From the NCBI RefSeq assembly GCF_052324685.1, contig NW_027506901.1, positions 1,261,001 to 1,325,000 on the forward strand: DNA of 64,000 nucleotides. Reading direction: 5' to 3'. Shown piece after piece: positions 10,231-21,769 of the stretch (positions are counted from its first letter, which is position 1; every line of letters starts with the position of its first letter). This stretch comes from Brachyhypopomus gauderio. Lineage: Eukaryota; Chordata; Actinopteri; Gymnotiformes; Hypopomidae. The notes under the pieces are model-generated. The model did not search any database. It had not been told where the DNA came from and saw only the letters and a list, made by a program, of their open reading frames with translations. The position numbers and the translations under genes are program-made.

Positions 10231-10312
10231 GCTGCAATGGCCGAGAGGTTAAGGCGTTGGACTCGAAATCCAATGGGGTTTCCCCGCGCAGGTTCGACTC
10301 CTGCTTGCAGCG
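10231..10312 (+). tRNA. tRNA-Ser-CGA: tRNA-Ser(CGA), unit 16
   Basis: Reference CGA body, A-type flank. Confidence 0.95.
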
Positions 10313-10495
10313 TAGAGAAGAAAATGTTGTATCCCTTTTTGGATGTGTGGTAAAATAGAGTCTACTCTCCTCATGGTTGCCAGTTTTGAATATGCTTCTC
10401 ATGCCATTTGTAAATTTGTGCTGTCAAACTGTAGCAGTCCAGTGGAAAGACTGTCTGGTCACTGGTTTCTCTGCCTTGTGCTTAAAAAGAAAGAA

Positions 10496-10567
10496 CTCCC
10501 CGTCGGGGAATCGAACCCCGGTCTTCCGCGTGACAGGCGGAGATACTATCCACTATACTAACGAGGA
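10496..10567 (-). tRNA. tRNA-Asp-GTC: tRNA-Asp(GTC), unit 16
   Basis: Reference form. Confidence 0.95.
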
Positions 10568-10892
10568 CGTATGTTTTATCATGCAGTGATGCTGAGTGAG
10601 GTGACTTGCACCTGTACCCTTGATTTTGAAAGTTGCATTAAAAAGATCTGCAATCAATAGATCAAACGCCACATCTCACTTTTGATTCACAGAATGCCAC
10701 GCTTTTGAACACCTGATCACCTGGAGTTGATACCAGCTTGAAGTTAACAGTGAGTAGACTCTTATGGAGATTCATGTATTTGAATTTACTTCTTAAGCCA
10801 TTGGCAACTCATAAGCAATCACATCTGTGCACTCCTCCTTGAGCTTGAGGAAGTCAAAGGAATTGATCTCGATTCTACTCCTACACATTTGG

Positions 10893-10974
10893 TCTGCAAT
10901 GGCCGAGAGGTTAAGGCGTTGGACTTGAAATCCAATGGGGTTTCCCTGCGCAGGTTCGACTCCTGCTTGCAGCG
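10893..10974 (+). tRNA. tRNA-Ser-TGA: tRNA-Ser(TGA), T1, variable-arm change, unit 17
   Basis: Anticodon TGA, T at position 1, and a C-to-T change at a CpG in the variable arm (GGGGTTTCCCTG). Trailer is atgttgta, unlike most C-type units. Confidence 0.8.
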
Positions 10975-11157
10975 TAGAGAAGAAAATGTTGTATCCCTTT
11001 TTGGATGTGTGGTAAAATAGAGTCTACTCTCCTCATGGTTGCCAGTTTTTAATATGCTTCTCATGCCATTTGTAAATTTGTGCTGTCAAACTGTAGCAGT
11101 CCAGTGGAAAGACTGTCTGGTCACTGGTTTCTCTGCCTTGTGCTTAAAAAGAAAGAA

Positions 11158-11205
11158 CTCCCCGTCGGAGAATCGAACCCCGGTCTTCCGCGTGACAGGC
11201 GGAGA
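11158..11205 (-). pseudogene. tRNA-Asp lacking its 5' third, unit 17
   Basis: Only the 3' 48 nt remain. A 52-bp deletion removes 24 nt of the tRNA 5' end (acceptor strand, A box and D-arm start) plus 28 bp of flank, joining ggaga to gtgaggtg. The T stem also has a G:U pair (cggag on +). It cannot fold as a tRNA. Confidence 0.93.
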
Positions 11206-11502
11206 GTGAGGTGACTTGCACCTGTACCCTTGATTTTGAAAGTTGCATAAAAAAGATCTGCAATCAATAGATCAAACGCCACATCTCACTTTTGATTCAC
11301 AGAATGCCACGCTTTTGAACACCTGATCACCTGGAGTTGATACCAGCTGGAAGTTAACAGTGTGTAGACTCTTATGGAGATTCATGTATTTGAATTTACT
11401 TCTTAAGCCATTGGCAACTCAGAATCAATGACATATGTGCACTCCTCCTTGAGCTTGAGGAAGTCAAAGGAATTGATCTCGATTCTACTCCTACACATTT
11501 GG

Positions 11503-11584
11503 GCTGCAATGGCCGAGAGGTTAAGGCGTTGGACTCGAAATCCAATGGGGTTTCCCCGCGCAGGTTCGACTCCTGCTTGCAGCG
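11503..11584 (+). tRNA. tRNA-Ser-CGA: tRNA-Ser(CGA), unit 18
   Basis: Reference CGA body, A-type flank; starts 610 bp after the previous Ser because of the deletion in unit 17. Confidence 0.95.
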
Positions 11585-11767
11585 TAGAGAAGAAAATGTT
11601 GTATCCCTTTTTGGATGTGTGGTAAAATAGAGTCTACTCTCCTCATGGTTGCCAGTTTTGAATATGCTTCTCATGCCATTTGTAAATTTGTGCTGTCAAA
11701 CTGTAGCAGTCCAGTGGAAAGACTGTCTGGTCACTGGTTTCTCTGCCTTGTGCTTAAAAAGAAAGAA

Positions 11768-11839
11768 CTCCCCGTCGGGGAATCGAACCCCGGTCTTCCG
11801 CGTGACAGGCGGAGATACTATCCACTATACTAACGAGGA
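11768..11839 (-). tRNA. tRNA-Asp-GTC: tRNA-Asp(GTC), unit 18
   Basis: Reference form. Confidence 0.95.
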
Positions 11840-12164
11840 CGTATGTTTTATCATGCAGTGATGCTGAGTGAGGTGACTTGCACCTGTACCCTTGATTTTG
11901 AAAGTTGCATTAAAAAGATCTGCAATCAATAGATCAAACGCCACATCTCACTTTTGATTCACAGAATGCCACGCTTTTGAACACCTGATCACCTGGAGTT
12001 GATACCAGCTTGAAGTTAACAGTGAGTAGACTCTTATGGAGATTCATGTATTTGAATTTACTTCTTAAGCCATTGGCAACTCAGAATCAATGACATCTGT
12101 GCACTCCTCCTTGAGCTTGAGGAAGTCAAAGGAATTGATCTCGATTCCACTCCTACACATTTGG

Positions 12165-12246
12165 GCTGCAATGGCCGAGAGGTTAAGGCATTGGACTCGA
12201 AATCTAATGGGGTTTCCCCACGCAGGTTCGACTCCTGCTTGCAGCG
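12165..12246 (+). tRNA. tRNA-Ser-CGA: tRNA-Ser(CGA), b variant, unit 19
   Basis: Same b body as unit 1. It sits between two runs of the B-A-C trimer. Confidence 0.92.
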
Positions 12247-12429
12247 TAGAGAAGAAAATGTTGTATCCCTTTTTGGATGTGTGGTAAAATAGAGTCTACT
12301 CTCCTCATGCTTGCCAGTTTTGAATATGCTTCTCATGCCATTTGTAAATTTGTGCTGTCAAACTGTAGCAGTCCAGTGGAAAGACTGTCTGGTCACTGGT
12401 TTCTCTGCCTTGTGCTTAAAAAGAAAGAA

Positions 12430-12501
12430 CTCCCCGTCGGGGAATCGAACCCCGGTCTTCCGCGTGACAGGCGGAGATACTATCCACTATACTAACGAGG
12501 A
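12430..12501 (-). tRNA. tRNA-Asp-GTC: tRNA-Asp(GTC), unit 19
   Basis: Reference form, 5' flank gacatatg. Confidence 0.95.
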
Positions 12502-12826
12502 CATATGTCTTATCATGCAGTGATGCTGAGTGAGGTGACTTGCACCTGTACCCTTGATTTTGAAAGTTGCATAAGAAAGATCTGCAATCAATAGATCAAA
12601 CGCCACATCTCACTTTTGATTCACAGAATGCCACGCTTTTGAACACCTGATCACCTGGAGTTGATACCAGCTTGAAGTTAACAGTGAGTAGACTCTTATG
12701 GAGATTCATGTATTTGAATTTACTTCTTAAGCCATTGGCAACTCATAAGCAATCACATCTGTGCACTCCTCCTTGAGCTTGAGGAAGTCAAAGGAATTGA
12801 TCTCGATTCTACTCCTACACATTTGG

Positions 12827-12908
12827 GCTGCAATGGCCGAGAGGTTAAGGCGTTGGACTCGAAATCCAATGGGGTTTCCCCGCGCAGGTTCGACTCCTGC
12901 TTGCAGCG
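12827..12908 (+). tRNA. tRNA-Ser-CGA: tRNA-Ser(CGA), unit 20
   Basis: Reference CGA body, B-type flank. Confidence 0.95.
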
Positions 12909-13091
12909 TAGAGAAGAAAATGTTGTATCCCTTTTTGGATGTGTGGTAAAATAGAGTCTACTCTCCTCATGGTTGCCAGTTTTGAATATGCTTCTCATGC
13001 CATTTGTAAATTTGTGCTGTCAAACTGTAGCAGTCCAGTGGAAAGACTGTCTGGTCACTGGTTTCTCTGCCTTGTGCTTAAAAAGAAAGAA

Positions 13092-13163
13092 CTCCCCGTC
13101 GGGGAATCGAACCCCGGTCTTCCGCGTGACAGGCGGAGATACTATCCACTATACTAACGAGGA
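13092..13163 (-). tRNA. tRNA-Asp-GTC: tRNA-Asp(GTC), unit 20
   Basis: Reference form. Confidence 0.95.
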
Positions 13164-13488
13164 CGTAAGCCTTATCATGCAGTGATGCTGAGTGAGGTGA
13201 CTTGCACCTGTACCCTTGATTTTGAAAGTTGCATAAGAAAGATCTGCAATCAATAGATCAAACGCCACATCTCACTTTTGATTCACAGAATGCCACGCTT
13301 TTGAACACCTGATCACCTGGAGTTGATACCAGCTGGAAGTTAACAGTGTGTAGACTCTTATGGAGATTCATGTATTTGAATTTACTTCTTAAGCCATTGG
13401 CAACTCAGAATCAATGACATATGTGCACTCCTCCTTGAGCTTGAGGAAGTCAAAGGAATTGATCTCGATTCTACTCCTACACATTTGG

Positions 13489-13570
13489 GCTGCAATGGCC
13501 GAGAGGTTAAGGCGTTGGACTCGAAATCCAATGGGGTTTCCCCGCGCAGGTTCGACTCCTGCTTGCAGCG
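13489..13570 (+). tRNA. tRNA-Ser-CGA: tRNA-Ser(CGA), unit 21
   Basis: Reference CGA body, A-type flank. Confidence 0.95.
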
Positions 13571-13753
13571 TAGAGAAGAAAATGTTGTATCCCTTTTTGG
13601 ATGTGTGGTAAAATAGAGTCTACTCTCCTCATGGTTGCCAGTTTTGAATATGCTTCTCATGCCATTTGTAAATTTGTGCTGTCAAACTGTAGCAGTCCAG
13701 TGGAAAGACTGTCTGGTCACTGGTTTCTCTGCCTTGTGCTTAAAAAGAAAGAA

Positions 13754-13825
13754 CTCCCCGTCGGGGAATCGAACCCCGGTCTTCCGCGTGACAGGCGGAG
13801 ATACTATCCACTATACTAACGAGGA
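13754..13825 (-). tRNA. tRNA-Asp-GTC: tRNA-Asp(GTC), unit 21
   Basis: Reference form. Confidence 0.95.
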
Positions 13826-14150
13826 CGTATGTTTTATCATGCAGTGATGCTGAGTGAGGTGACTTGCACCTGTACCCTTGATTTTGAAAGTTGCATTAAA
13901 AAGATCTGCAATCAATAGATCAAACGCCACATCTCACTTTTGATTCACAGAATGCCACGCTTTTGAACACCTGATCACCTGGAGTTGATACCAGCTTGAA
14001 GTTAACAGTAAGTAGACTCTTATGGAGATTCATGTATTTGAATTTACTTCTTAAGCCATTGGCAACTCATAAGCAATCACATCTGTGCACTCCTCCTTGA
14101 GCTTGAGGAAGTCAAAGGAATTGATCTCGATTCTACTCCTACACATTTGG

Positions 14151-14232
14151 TCTGCAATGGCCGAGAGGTTAAGGCGTTGGACTTGAAATCCAATGGGGTT
14201 TCCCCGCGCAGGTTCGACTCCTGCTTGCAGCG
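14151..14232 (+). tRNA. tRNA-Ser-TGA: tRNA-Ser(TGA) with T1, unit 22
   Basis: Anticodon TGA, T at position 1, T stem intact (GCAGG). C-type flank. Confidence 0.85.
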
Positions 14233-14415
14233 TAGAGAAGAAAATATCATATCCCTTTTTGGATGTGTGGTAAAATAGAGTCTACTCTCCTCATGCTTGC
14301 CAGTTTTGAATATGCTTCTCATGCCATTTGTAAATTTGTGCTGTCAAACTGTAGCAGTCCAGTGGAAAGACTGTCTGGTCACTGGTTTCTCTGCCTTGTG
14401 CTTAAAAAGAAAGAA

Positions 14416-14487
14416 CTCCCCGTCGGGGAATCGAACCCCGGTCTTCCGCGTGACAGGCGGAGATACTATCCACTATACTAACGAGGA
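14416..14487 (-). tRNA. tRNA-Asp-GTC: tRNA-Asp(GTC), unit 22
   Basis: Reference form. Confidence 0.95.
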
Positions 14488-14812
14488 CGTATGTCTTATC
14501 ATGCAGTGATGCTGAGTGAGGTGACTTGCACCTGTACCCTTGATTTTGAAAGTTGCATAAGAAAGATCTGCAATCAATAGATCAAACGCCACATCTCACT
14601 TTTGATTCACAGAATGCCACGCTTTTGAACACCTGATCACCTGGAGTTGATACCAGCTTGAAGTTAACAGTGAGTAGACTCTTATGGAGATTCATGTATT
14701 TGAATTTACTTCTTAAGCCATTGGCAACTCATAAGCAATCACATCTGTGCACTCCTCCTTGAGCTTGAGGAAGTCAAAGGAATTGATCTCGATTCTACTC
14801 CTACACATTTGG

Positions 14813-14894
14813 GCTGCAATGGCCGAGAGGTTAAGGCGTTGGACTCGAAATCCAATGGGGTTTCCCCGCGCAGGTTCGACTCCTGCTTGCAGCG
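14813..14894 (+). tRNA. tRNA-Ser-CGA: tRNA-Ser(CGA), unit 23
   Basis: Reference CGA body, B-type flank. Confidence 0.95.
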
Positions 14895-15077
14895 TAGAGA
14901 AGAAAATGTTGTATCCCTTTTTGGATGTGTGGTAAAATAGAGTCTACTCTCCTCATGGTTGCCAGTTTTGAATATGCTTCTCATGCCATTTGTAAATTTG
15001 TGCTGTCAAACTGTAGCAGTCCAGTGGAAAGACTGTCTGGTCACTGGTTTCTCTGCCTTGTGCTTAAAAAGAAAGAA

Positions 15078-15149
15078 CTCCCCGTCGGGGAATCGAACCC
15101 CGGTCTTCCGCGTGACAGGCGGAGATACTATCCACTATACTAACGAGGA
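15078..15149 (-). tRNA. tRNA-Asp-GTC: tRNA-Asp(GTC), unit 23
   Basis: Reference form. Confidence 0.95.
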
Positions 15150-15474
15150 CGTAAGCCTTATCATGCAGTGATGCTGAGTGAGGTGACTTGCACCTGTACC
15201 CTTGATTTTGAAAGTTGCATAAGAAAGATCTGCAATCAATAGATCAAACGCCACATCTCACTTTTGATTCACAGAATGCCACGCTTTTGAACACCTGATC
15301 ACCTGGAGTTGATACCAGCTGGAAGTTAACAGTGTGTAGACTCTTATGGAGATTCATGTATTTGAATTTACTTCTTAAGCCATTGGCAACTCAGAATCAA
15401 TGACATATGTGCACTCCTCCTTGAGCTTGAGGAAGTCAAAGGAATTGATCTCGATTCTACTCCTACACATTTGG

Positions 15475-15556
15475 GCTGCAATGGCCGAGAGGTTAAGGCG
15501 TTGGACTCGAAATCCAATGGGGTTTCCCCGCGCAGGTTCGACTCCTGCTTGCAGCG
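15475..15556 (+). tRNA. tRNA-Ser-CGA: tRNA-Ser(CGA), unit 24
   Basis: Reference CGA body, A-type flank. Confidence 0.95.
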
Positions 15557-15739
15557 TAGAGAAGAAAATGTTGTATCCCTTTTTGGATGTGTGGTAAAAT
15601 AGAGTCTACTCTCCTCATGGTTGCCAGTTTTGAATATGCTTCTCATGCCATTTGTAAATTTGTGCTGTCAAACTGTAGCAGTCCAGTGGAAAGACTGTCT
15701 GGTCACTGGTTTCTCTGCCTTGTGCTTAAAAAGAAAGAA

Positions 15740-15811
15740 CTCCCCGTCGGGGAATCGAACCCCGGTCTTCCGCGTGACAGGCGGAGATACTATCCACTAT
15801 ACTAACGAGGA
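15740..15811 (-). tRNA. tRNA-Asp-GTC: tRNA-Asp(GTC), unit 24
   Basis: Reference form. Confidence 0.95.
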
Positions 15812-16136
15812 CGTATGTTTTATCATGCAGTGATGCTGAGTGAGGTGACTTGCACCTGTACCCTTGATTTTGAAAGTTGCATTAAAAAGATCTGCAATCA
15901 ATAGATCAAACGCCACATCTCACTTTTGATTCACAGAATGCCACGCTTTTGAACACCTGATCACCTGGAGTTGATACCAGCTTGAAGTTAACAGTGAGTA
16001 GACTCTTATGGAGATTCATGTATTTGAATTTACTTCTTAAGCCATTGGCAACTCATAAGCAATCACATCTGTGCACTCCTCCTTGAGCTTGAGGAAGTCA
16101 AAGGAATTGATCTCGATTCTACTCCTACACATTTGG

Positions 16137-16218
16137 TCTGCAATGGCCGAGAGGTTAAGGCGTTGGACTTGAAATCCAATGGGGTTTCCCCGCGCAGGTT
16201 CGACTCCTGCTTGCAGCG
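16137..16218 (+). tRNA. tRNA-Ser-TGA: tRNA-Ser(TGA) with T1, unit 25
   Basis: Anticodon TGA, T at position 1, C-type flank. Confidence 0.85.
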
Positions 16219-16401
16219 TAGAGAAGAAAATATCATATCCCTTTTTGGATGTGTGGTAAAATAGAGTCTACTCTCCTCATGCTTGCCAGTTTTGAATATG
16301 CTTCTCATGCCATTTGTAAATTTGTGCTGTCAAACTGTAGCAGTCCAGTGGAAAGACTGTCTGGTCACTGGTTTCTCTGCCTTGTGCTTAAAAAGAAAGA
16401 A

Positions 16402-16473
16402 CTCCCCGTCGGGGAATCGAACCCCGGTCTTCCGCGTGACAGGCGGAGATACTATCCACTATACTAACGAGGA
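16402..16473 (-). tRNA. tRNA-Asp-GTC: tRNA-Asp(GTC), unit 25
   Basis: Reference form. Confidence 0.95.
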
Positions 16474-16798
16474 CGTATGTCTTATCATGCAGTGATGCTG
16501 AGTGAGGTGACTTGCACCTGTACCCTTGATTTTGAAAGTTGCATAAGAAAGATCTGCAATCAATAGATCAAACGCCACATCTCACTTTTGATTCACAGAA
16601 TGCCACGCTTTTGAACACCTGATCACCTGGAGTTGATACCAGCTTGAAGTTAACAGTGAGTAGACTCTTATGGAGATTCATGTATTTGAATTTACTTCTT
16701 AAGCCATTGGCAACTCATAAGCAATCACATCTGTGCACTCCTCCTTGAGCTTGAGGAAGTCAAAGGAATTGATCTCGATTCTACTCCTACACATTTGG

Positions 16799-16880
16799 GC
16801 TGCAATGGCCGAGAGGTTAAGGCGTTGGACTCGAAATCCAATGGGGTTTCCCCGCGCAGGTTCGACTCCTGCTTGCAGCG
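16799..16880 (+). tRNA. tRNA-Ser-CGA: tRNA-Ser(CGA), chimeric unit 26
   Basis: Reference CGA body. The left flank is B-type (cataagcaatcac) but the end of the unit is A-type (gtatgttttatc), so the unit is a B/A chimera. Confidence 0.95.
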
Positions 16881-17063
16881 TAGAGAAGAAAATGTTGTAT
16901 CCCTTTTTGGATGTGTGGTAAAATAGAGTCTACTCTCCTCATGGTTGCCAGTTTTGAATATGCTTCTCATGCCATTTGTAAATTTGTGCTGTCAAACTGT
17001 AGCAGTCCAGTGGAAAGACTGTCTGGTCACTGGTTTCTCTGCCTTGTGCTTAAAAAGAAAGAA

Positions 17064-17135
17064 CTCCCCGTCGGGGAATCGAACCCCGGTCTTCCGCGTG
17101 ACAGGCGGAGATACTATCCACTATACTAACGAGGA
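17064..17135 (-). tRNA. tRNA-Asp-GTC: tRNA-Asp(GTC), unit 26
   Basis: Reference form, with the A-type 5' flank. Confidence 0.95.
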
Positions 17136-17460
17136 CGTATGTTTTATCATGCAGTGATGCTGAGTGAGGTGACTTGCACCTGTACCCTTGATTTTGAAAG
17201 TTGCATTAAAAAGATCTGCAATCAATAGATCAAACGCCACATCTCACTTTTGATTCACAGAATGCCACGCTTTTGAACACCTGATCACCTGGAGTTGATA
17301 CCAGCTTGAAGTTAACAGTGAGTAGACTCTTATGGAGATTCATGTATTTGAATTTACTTCTTAAGCCATTGGCAACTCATAAGCAATCACATCTGTGCAC
17401 TCCTCCTTGAGCTTGAGGAAGTCAAAGGAATTGATCTCGATTCTACTCCTACACATTTGG

Positions 17461-17542
17461 TCTGCAATGGCCGAGAGGTTAAGGCGTTGGACTTGAAATC
17501 CAATGGGGTTTCCCCGCGCAGGTTCGACTCCTGCTTGCAGCG
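17461..17542 (+). tRNA. tRNA-Ser-TGA: tRNA-Ser(TGA) with T1, unit 27
   Basis: Anticodon TGA, T at position 1, C-type flank. Confidence 0.85.
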
Positions 17543-17725
17543 TAGAGAAGAAAATATCATATCCCTTTTTGGATGTGTGGTAAAATAGAGTCTACTCTCC
17601 TCATGCTTGCCAGTTTTGAATATGCTTCTCATGCCATTTGTAAATTTGTGCTGTCAAACTGTAGCAGTCCAGTGGAAAGACTGTCTGGTCACTGGTTTCT
17701 CTGCCTTGTGCTTAAAAAGAAAGAA

Positions 17726-17797
17726 CTCCCCGTCGGGGAATCGAACCCCGGTCTTCCGCGTGACAGGCGGAGATACTATCCACTATACTAACGAGGA
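17726..17797 (-). tRNA. tRNA-Asp-GTC: tRNA-Asp(GTC), unit 27
   Basis: Reference form. Confidence 0.95.
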
Positions 17798-18122
17798 CGT
17801 ATGTCTTATCATGCAGTGATGCTGAGTGAGGTGACTTGCACCTGTACCCTTGATTTTGAAAGTTGCATAAGAAAGATCTGCAATCAATAGATCAAACGCC
17901 ACATCTCACTTTTGATTCACAGAATGCCACGCTTTTGAACACCTGATCACCTGGAGTTGATACCAGCTTGAAGTTAACAGTGAGTAGACTCTTATGGAGA
18001 TTCATGTATTTGAATTTACTTCTTAAGCCATTGGCAACTCATAAGCAATCACATCTGTGCACTCCTCCTTGAGCTTGAGGAAGTCAAAGGAATTGATCTC
18101 GATTCTACTCCTACACATTTGG

Positions 18123-18204
18123 GCTGCAATGGCCGAGAGGTTAAGGCGTTGGACTCGAAATCCAATGGGGTTTCCCCGCGCAGGTTCGACTCCTGCTTGC
18201 AGCG
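18123..18204 (+). tRNA. tRNA-Ser-CGA: tRNA-Ser(CGA), unit 28
   Basis: Reference CGA body, B-type flank. Confidence 0.95.
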
Positions 18205-18387
18205 TAGAGAAGAAAATGTTGTATCCCTTTTTGGATGTGTGGTAAAATAGAGTCTACTCTCCTCATGGTTGCCAGTTTTGAATATGCTTCTCATGCCATT
18301 TGTAAATTTGTGCTGTCAAACTGTAGCAGTCCAGTGGAAAGACTGTCTGGTCACTGGTTTCTCTGCCTTGTGCTTAAAAAGAAAGAA

Positions 18388-18459
18388 CTCCCCGTCGGGG
18401 AATCGAACCCCGGTCTTCCGCGTGACAGGCGGAGATACTATCCACTATACTAACGAGGA
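18388..18459 (-). tRNA. tRNA-Asp-GTC: tRNA-Asp(GTC), unit 28
   Basis: Reference form. Confidence 0.95.
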
Positions 18460-18784
18460 CGTAAGCCTTATCATGCAGTGATGCTGAGTGAGGTGACTTG
18501 CACCTGTACCCTTGATTTTGAAAGTTGCATAAGAAAGATCTGCAATCAATAGATCAAACGCCACATCTCACTTTTGATTCACAGAATGCCACGCTTTTGA
18601 ACACCTGATCACCTGGAGTTGATACCAGCTGGAAGTTAACAGTGTGTAGACTCTTATGGAGATTCATGTATTTGAATTTACTTCTTAAGCCATTGGCAAC
18701 TCAGAATCAATGACATATGTGCACTCCTCCTTGAGCTTGAGGAAGTCAAAGGAATTGATCTCGATTCTACTCCTACACATTTGG

Positions 18785-18866
18785 GCTGCAATGGCCGAGA
18801 GGTTAAGGCGTTGGACTCGAAATCCAATGGGGTTTCCCCGCGCAGGTTCGACTCCTGCTTGCAGCG
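18785..18866 (+). tRNA. tRNA-Ser-CGA: tRNA-Ser(CGA), unit 29
   Basis: Reference CGA body, A-type flank. Confidence 0.95.
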
Positions 18867-19049
18867 TAGAGAAGAAAATGTTGTATCCCTTTTTGGATGT
18901 GTGGTAAAATAGAGTCTACTCTCCTCATGGTTGCCAGTTTTGAATATGCTTCTCATGCCATTTGTAAATTTGTGCTGTCAAACTGTAGCAGTCCAGTGGA
19001 AAGACTGTCTGGTCACTGGTTTCTCTGCCTTGTGCTTAAAAAGAAAGAA

Positions 19050-19121
19050 CTCCCCGTCGGGGAATCGAACCCCGGTCTTCCGCGTGACAGGCGGAGATAC
19101 TATCCACTATACTAACGAGGA
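19050..19121 (-). tRNA. tRNA-Asp-GTC: tRNA-Asp(GTC), unit 29
   Basis: Reference form. Confidence 0.95.
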
Positions 19122-19446
19122 CGTATGTTTTATCATGCAGTGATGCTGAGTGAGGTGACTTGCACCTGTACCCTTGATTTTGAAAGTTGCATTAAAAAGA
19201 TCTGCAATCAATAGATCAAACGCCACATCTCACTTTTGATTCACAGAATGCCACGCTTTTGAACACCTGATCACCTGGAGTTGATACCAGCTTGAAGTTA
19301 ACAGTGAGTAGACTCTTATGGAGATTCATGTATTTGAATTTACTTCTTAAGCCATTGGCAACTCATAAGCAATCACATCTGTGCACTCCTCCTTGAGCTT
19401 GAGGAAGTCAAAGGAATTGATCTCGATTCTACTCCTACACATTTGG

Positions 19447-19528
19447 TCTGCAATGGCCGAGAGGTTAAGGCGTTGGACTTGAAATCCAATGGGGTTTCCC
19501 CGCGCAGGTTCGACTCCTGCTTGCAGCG
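19447..19528 (+). tRNA. tRNA-Ser-TGA: tRNA-Ser(TGA) with T1, unit 30
   Basis: Anticodon TGA, T at position 1, C-type flank. Confidence 0.85.
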
Positions 19529-19711
19529 TAGAGAAGAAAATATCATATCCCTTTTTGGATGTGTGGTAAAATAGAGTCTACTCTCCTCATGCTTGCCAGT
19601 TTTGAATATGCTTCTCATGCCATTTGTAAATTTGTGCTGTCAAACTGTAGCAGTCCAGTGGAAAGACTGTCTGGTCACTGGTTTCTCTGCCTTGTGCTTA
19701 AAAAGAAAGAA

Positions 19712-19783
19712 CTCCCCGTCGGGGAATCGAACCCCGGTCTTCCGCGTGACAGGCGGAGATACTATCCACTATACTAACGAGGA
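19712..19783 (-). tRNA. tRNA-Asp-GTC: tRNA-Asp(GTC), unit 30
   Basis: Reference form. Confidence 0.95.
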
Positions 19784-20108
19784 CGTATGTCTTATCATGC
19801 AGTGATGCTGAGTGAGGTGACTTGCACCTGTACCCTTGATTTTGAAAGTTGCATAAGAAAGATCTGCAATCAATAGATCAAACGCCACATCTCACTTTTG
19901 ATTCACAGAATGCCACGCTTTTGAACACCTGATCACCTGGAGTTGATACCAGCTTGAAGTTAACAGTGAGTAGACTCTTATGGAGATTCATGTATTTGAA
20001 TTTACTTCTTAAGCCATTCGCAACTCATAAGCAATCACATCTGTGCACTCCTCCTTGAGCTTGAGGAAGTCAAAGGAATTGATCTCGATTCTACTCCTAC
20101 ACATTTGG

Positions 20109-20190
20109 GCTGCAATGGCCGAGAGGTTAAGGCGTTGGACTCGAAATCCAATGGGGTTTCCCCGCGCAGGTTCGACTCCTGCTTGCAGCG
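20109..20190 (+). tRNA. tRNA-Ser-CGA: tRNA-Ser(CGA), unit 31
   Basis: Reference CGA body, B-type flank with one private change (cattcgcaac). Confidence 0.95.
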
Positions 20191-20373
20191 TAGAGAAGAA
20201 AATGTTGTATCCCTTTTTGGATGTGTGGTAAAATAGAGTCTACTCTCCTCATGGTTGCCAGTTTTGAATATGCTTCTCATGCCATTTGTAAATTTGTGCT
20301 GTCAAACTGTAGCAGTCCAGTGGAAAGACTGTCTGGTCACTGGTTTCTCTGCCTTGTGCTTAAAAAGAAAGAA

Positions 20374-20445
20374 CTCCCCGTCGGGGAATCGAACCCCGGT
20401 CTTCCGCGTGACAGGCGGAGATACTATCCACTATACTAACGAGGA
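20374..20445 (-). tRNA. tRNA-Asp-GTC: tRNA-Asp(GTC), unit 31
   Basis: Reference form. Confidence 0.95.
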
Positions 20446-20770
20446 CGTAAGCCTTATCATGCAGTGATGCTGAGTGAGGTGACTTGCACCTGTACCCTTG
20501 ATTTTGAAAGTTGCATAAGAAAGATCTGCAATCAATAGATCAAACGCCACATCTCACTTTTGATTCACAGAATGCCACGCTTTTGAACACCTGATCACCT
20601 GGAGTTGATACCAGCTGGAAGTTAACAGTGTGTAGACTCTTATGGAGATTCATGTATTTGAATTTACTTCTTAAGCCATTGGCAACTCAGAATCAATGAC
20701 ATATGTGCACTCCTCCTTGAGCTTGAGGAAGTCAAAGGAATTGATCTCGATTCTACTCCTACACATTTGG

Positions 20771-20852
20771 GCTGCAATGGCCGAGAGGTTAAGGCGTTGG
20801 ACTCGAAATCCAATGGGGTTTCCCCGCGCAGGTTCGACTCCTGCTTGCAGCG
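20771..20852 (+). tRNA. tRNA-Ser-CGA: tRNA-Ser(CGA), unit 32
   Basis: Reference CGA body, A-type flank. Confidence 0.95.
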
Positions 20853-21035
20853 TAGAGAAGAAAATGTTGTATCCCTTTTTGGATGTGTGGTAAAATAGAG
20901 TCTACTCTCCTCATGGTTGCCAGTTTTGAATATGCTTCTCATGCCATTTGTAAATTTGTGCTGTCAAACTGTAGCAGTCCAGTGGAAAGACTGTCTGGTC
21001 ACTGGTTTCTCTGCCTTGTGCTTAAAAAGAAAGAA

Positions 21036-21107
21036 CTCCCCGTCGGGGAATCGAACCCCGGTCTTCCGCGTGACAGGCGGAGATACTATCCACTACACTA
21101 ACGAGGA
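21036..21107 (-). tRNA. tRNA-Asp-GTC: tRNA-Asp(GTC), D-stem variant, unit 32
   Basis: The 5' D-stem strand reads GTGT instead of GTAT, turning one A:U pair into G:U. The fold is kept. Confidence 0.93.
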
Positions 21108-21432
21108 CGTATGTTTTATCATGCAGTGATGCTGAGTGAGGTGACTTGCACCTGTACCCTTGATTTTGAAAGTTGCATTAAAAAGATCTGCAATCAATAG
21201 ATCAAACGCCACATCTCACTTTTGATTCACAGAATGCCACGCTTTTGAACACCTGATCACCTGGAGTTGATACCAGCTTGAAGTTAACAGTGAGTAGACT
21301 CTTATGGAGATTCATGTATTTGAATTTACTTCTTAAGCCATTGGCAACTCATAAGCAATCACATCTGTGCACTCCTCCTTGAGCTTGAGGAAGTCAAAGG
21401 AATTGATCTCGATTCTACTCCTACACATTTGG

Positions 21433-21514
21433 TCTGCAATGGCCGAGAGGTTAAGGCGTTGGACTTGAAATCCAATGGGGTTTCCCTGCGCAGGTTCGAC
21501 TCCTGCTTGCAGCG
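21433..21514 (+). tRNA. tRNA-Ser-TGA: tRNA-Ser(TGA), T1, variable-arm change, unit 33
   Basis: Same body as unit 17: TGA, T1 and CCCTG in the variable arm. Confidence 0.8.
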
Positions 21515-21697
21515 TAGAGAAGAAAATGTTGTATCCCTTTTTGGATGTGTGGTAAAATAGAGTCTACTCTCCTCATGGTTGCCAGTTTTTAATATGCTTC
21601 TCATGCCATTTGTAAATTTGTGCTGTCAAACTGTAGCAGTCCAGTGGAAAGACTGTCTGGTCACTGGTTTCTCTGCCTTGTGCTTAAAAAGAAAGAA

Positions 21698-21769
21698 CTC
21701 CCCGTCGGAGAATCGAACCCCGGTCTTCCGCGTGACAGGCGGAGATACTATCCACTATACTAACAAGGA
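21698..21769 (-). tRNA. tRNA-Asp-GTC: tRNA-Asp(GTC), acceptor and T-stem wobble pairs, unit 33
   Basis: Full length. The acceptor starts TCCTTGT (U:G pair in place of C:G) and the T stem has a G:U pair (cggag on +). This is the full-length relative of the truncated loci that also carry cggag. Confidence 0.9.
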
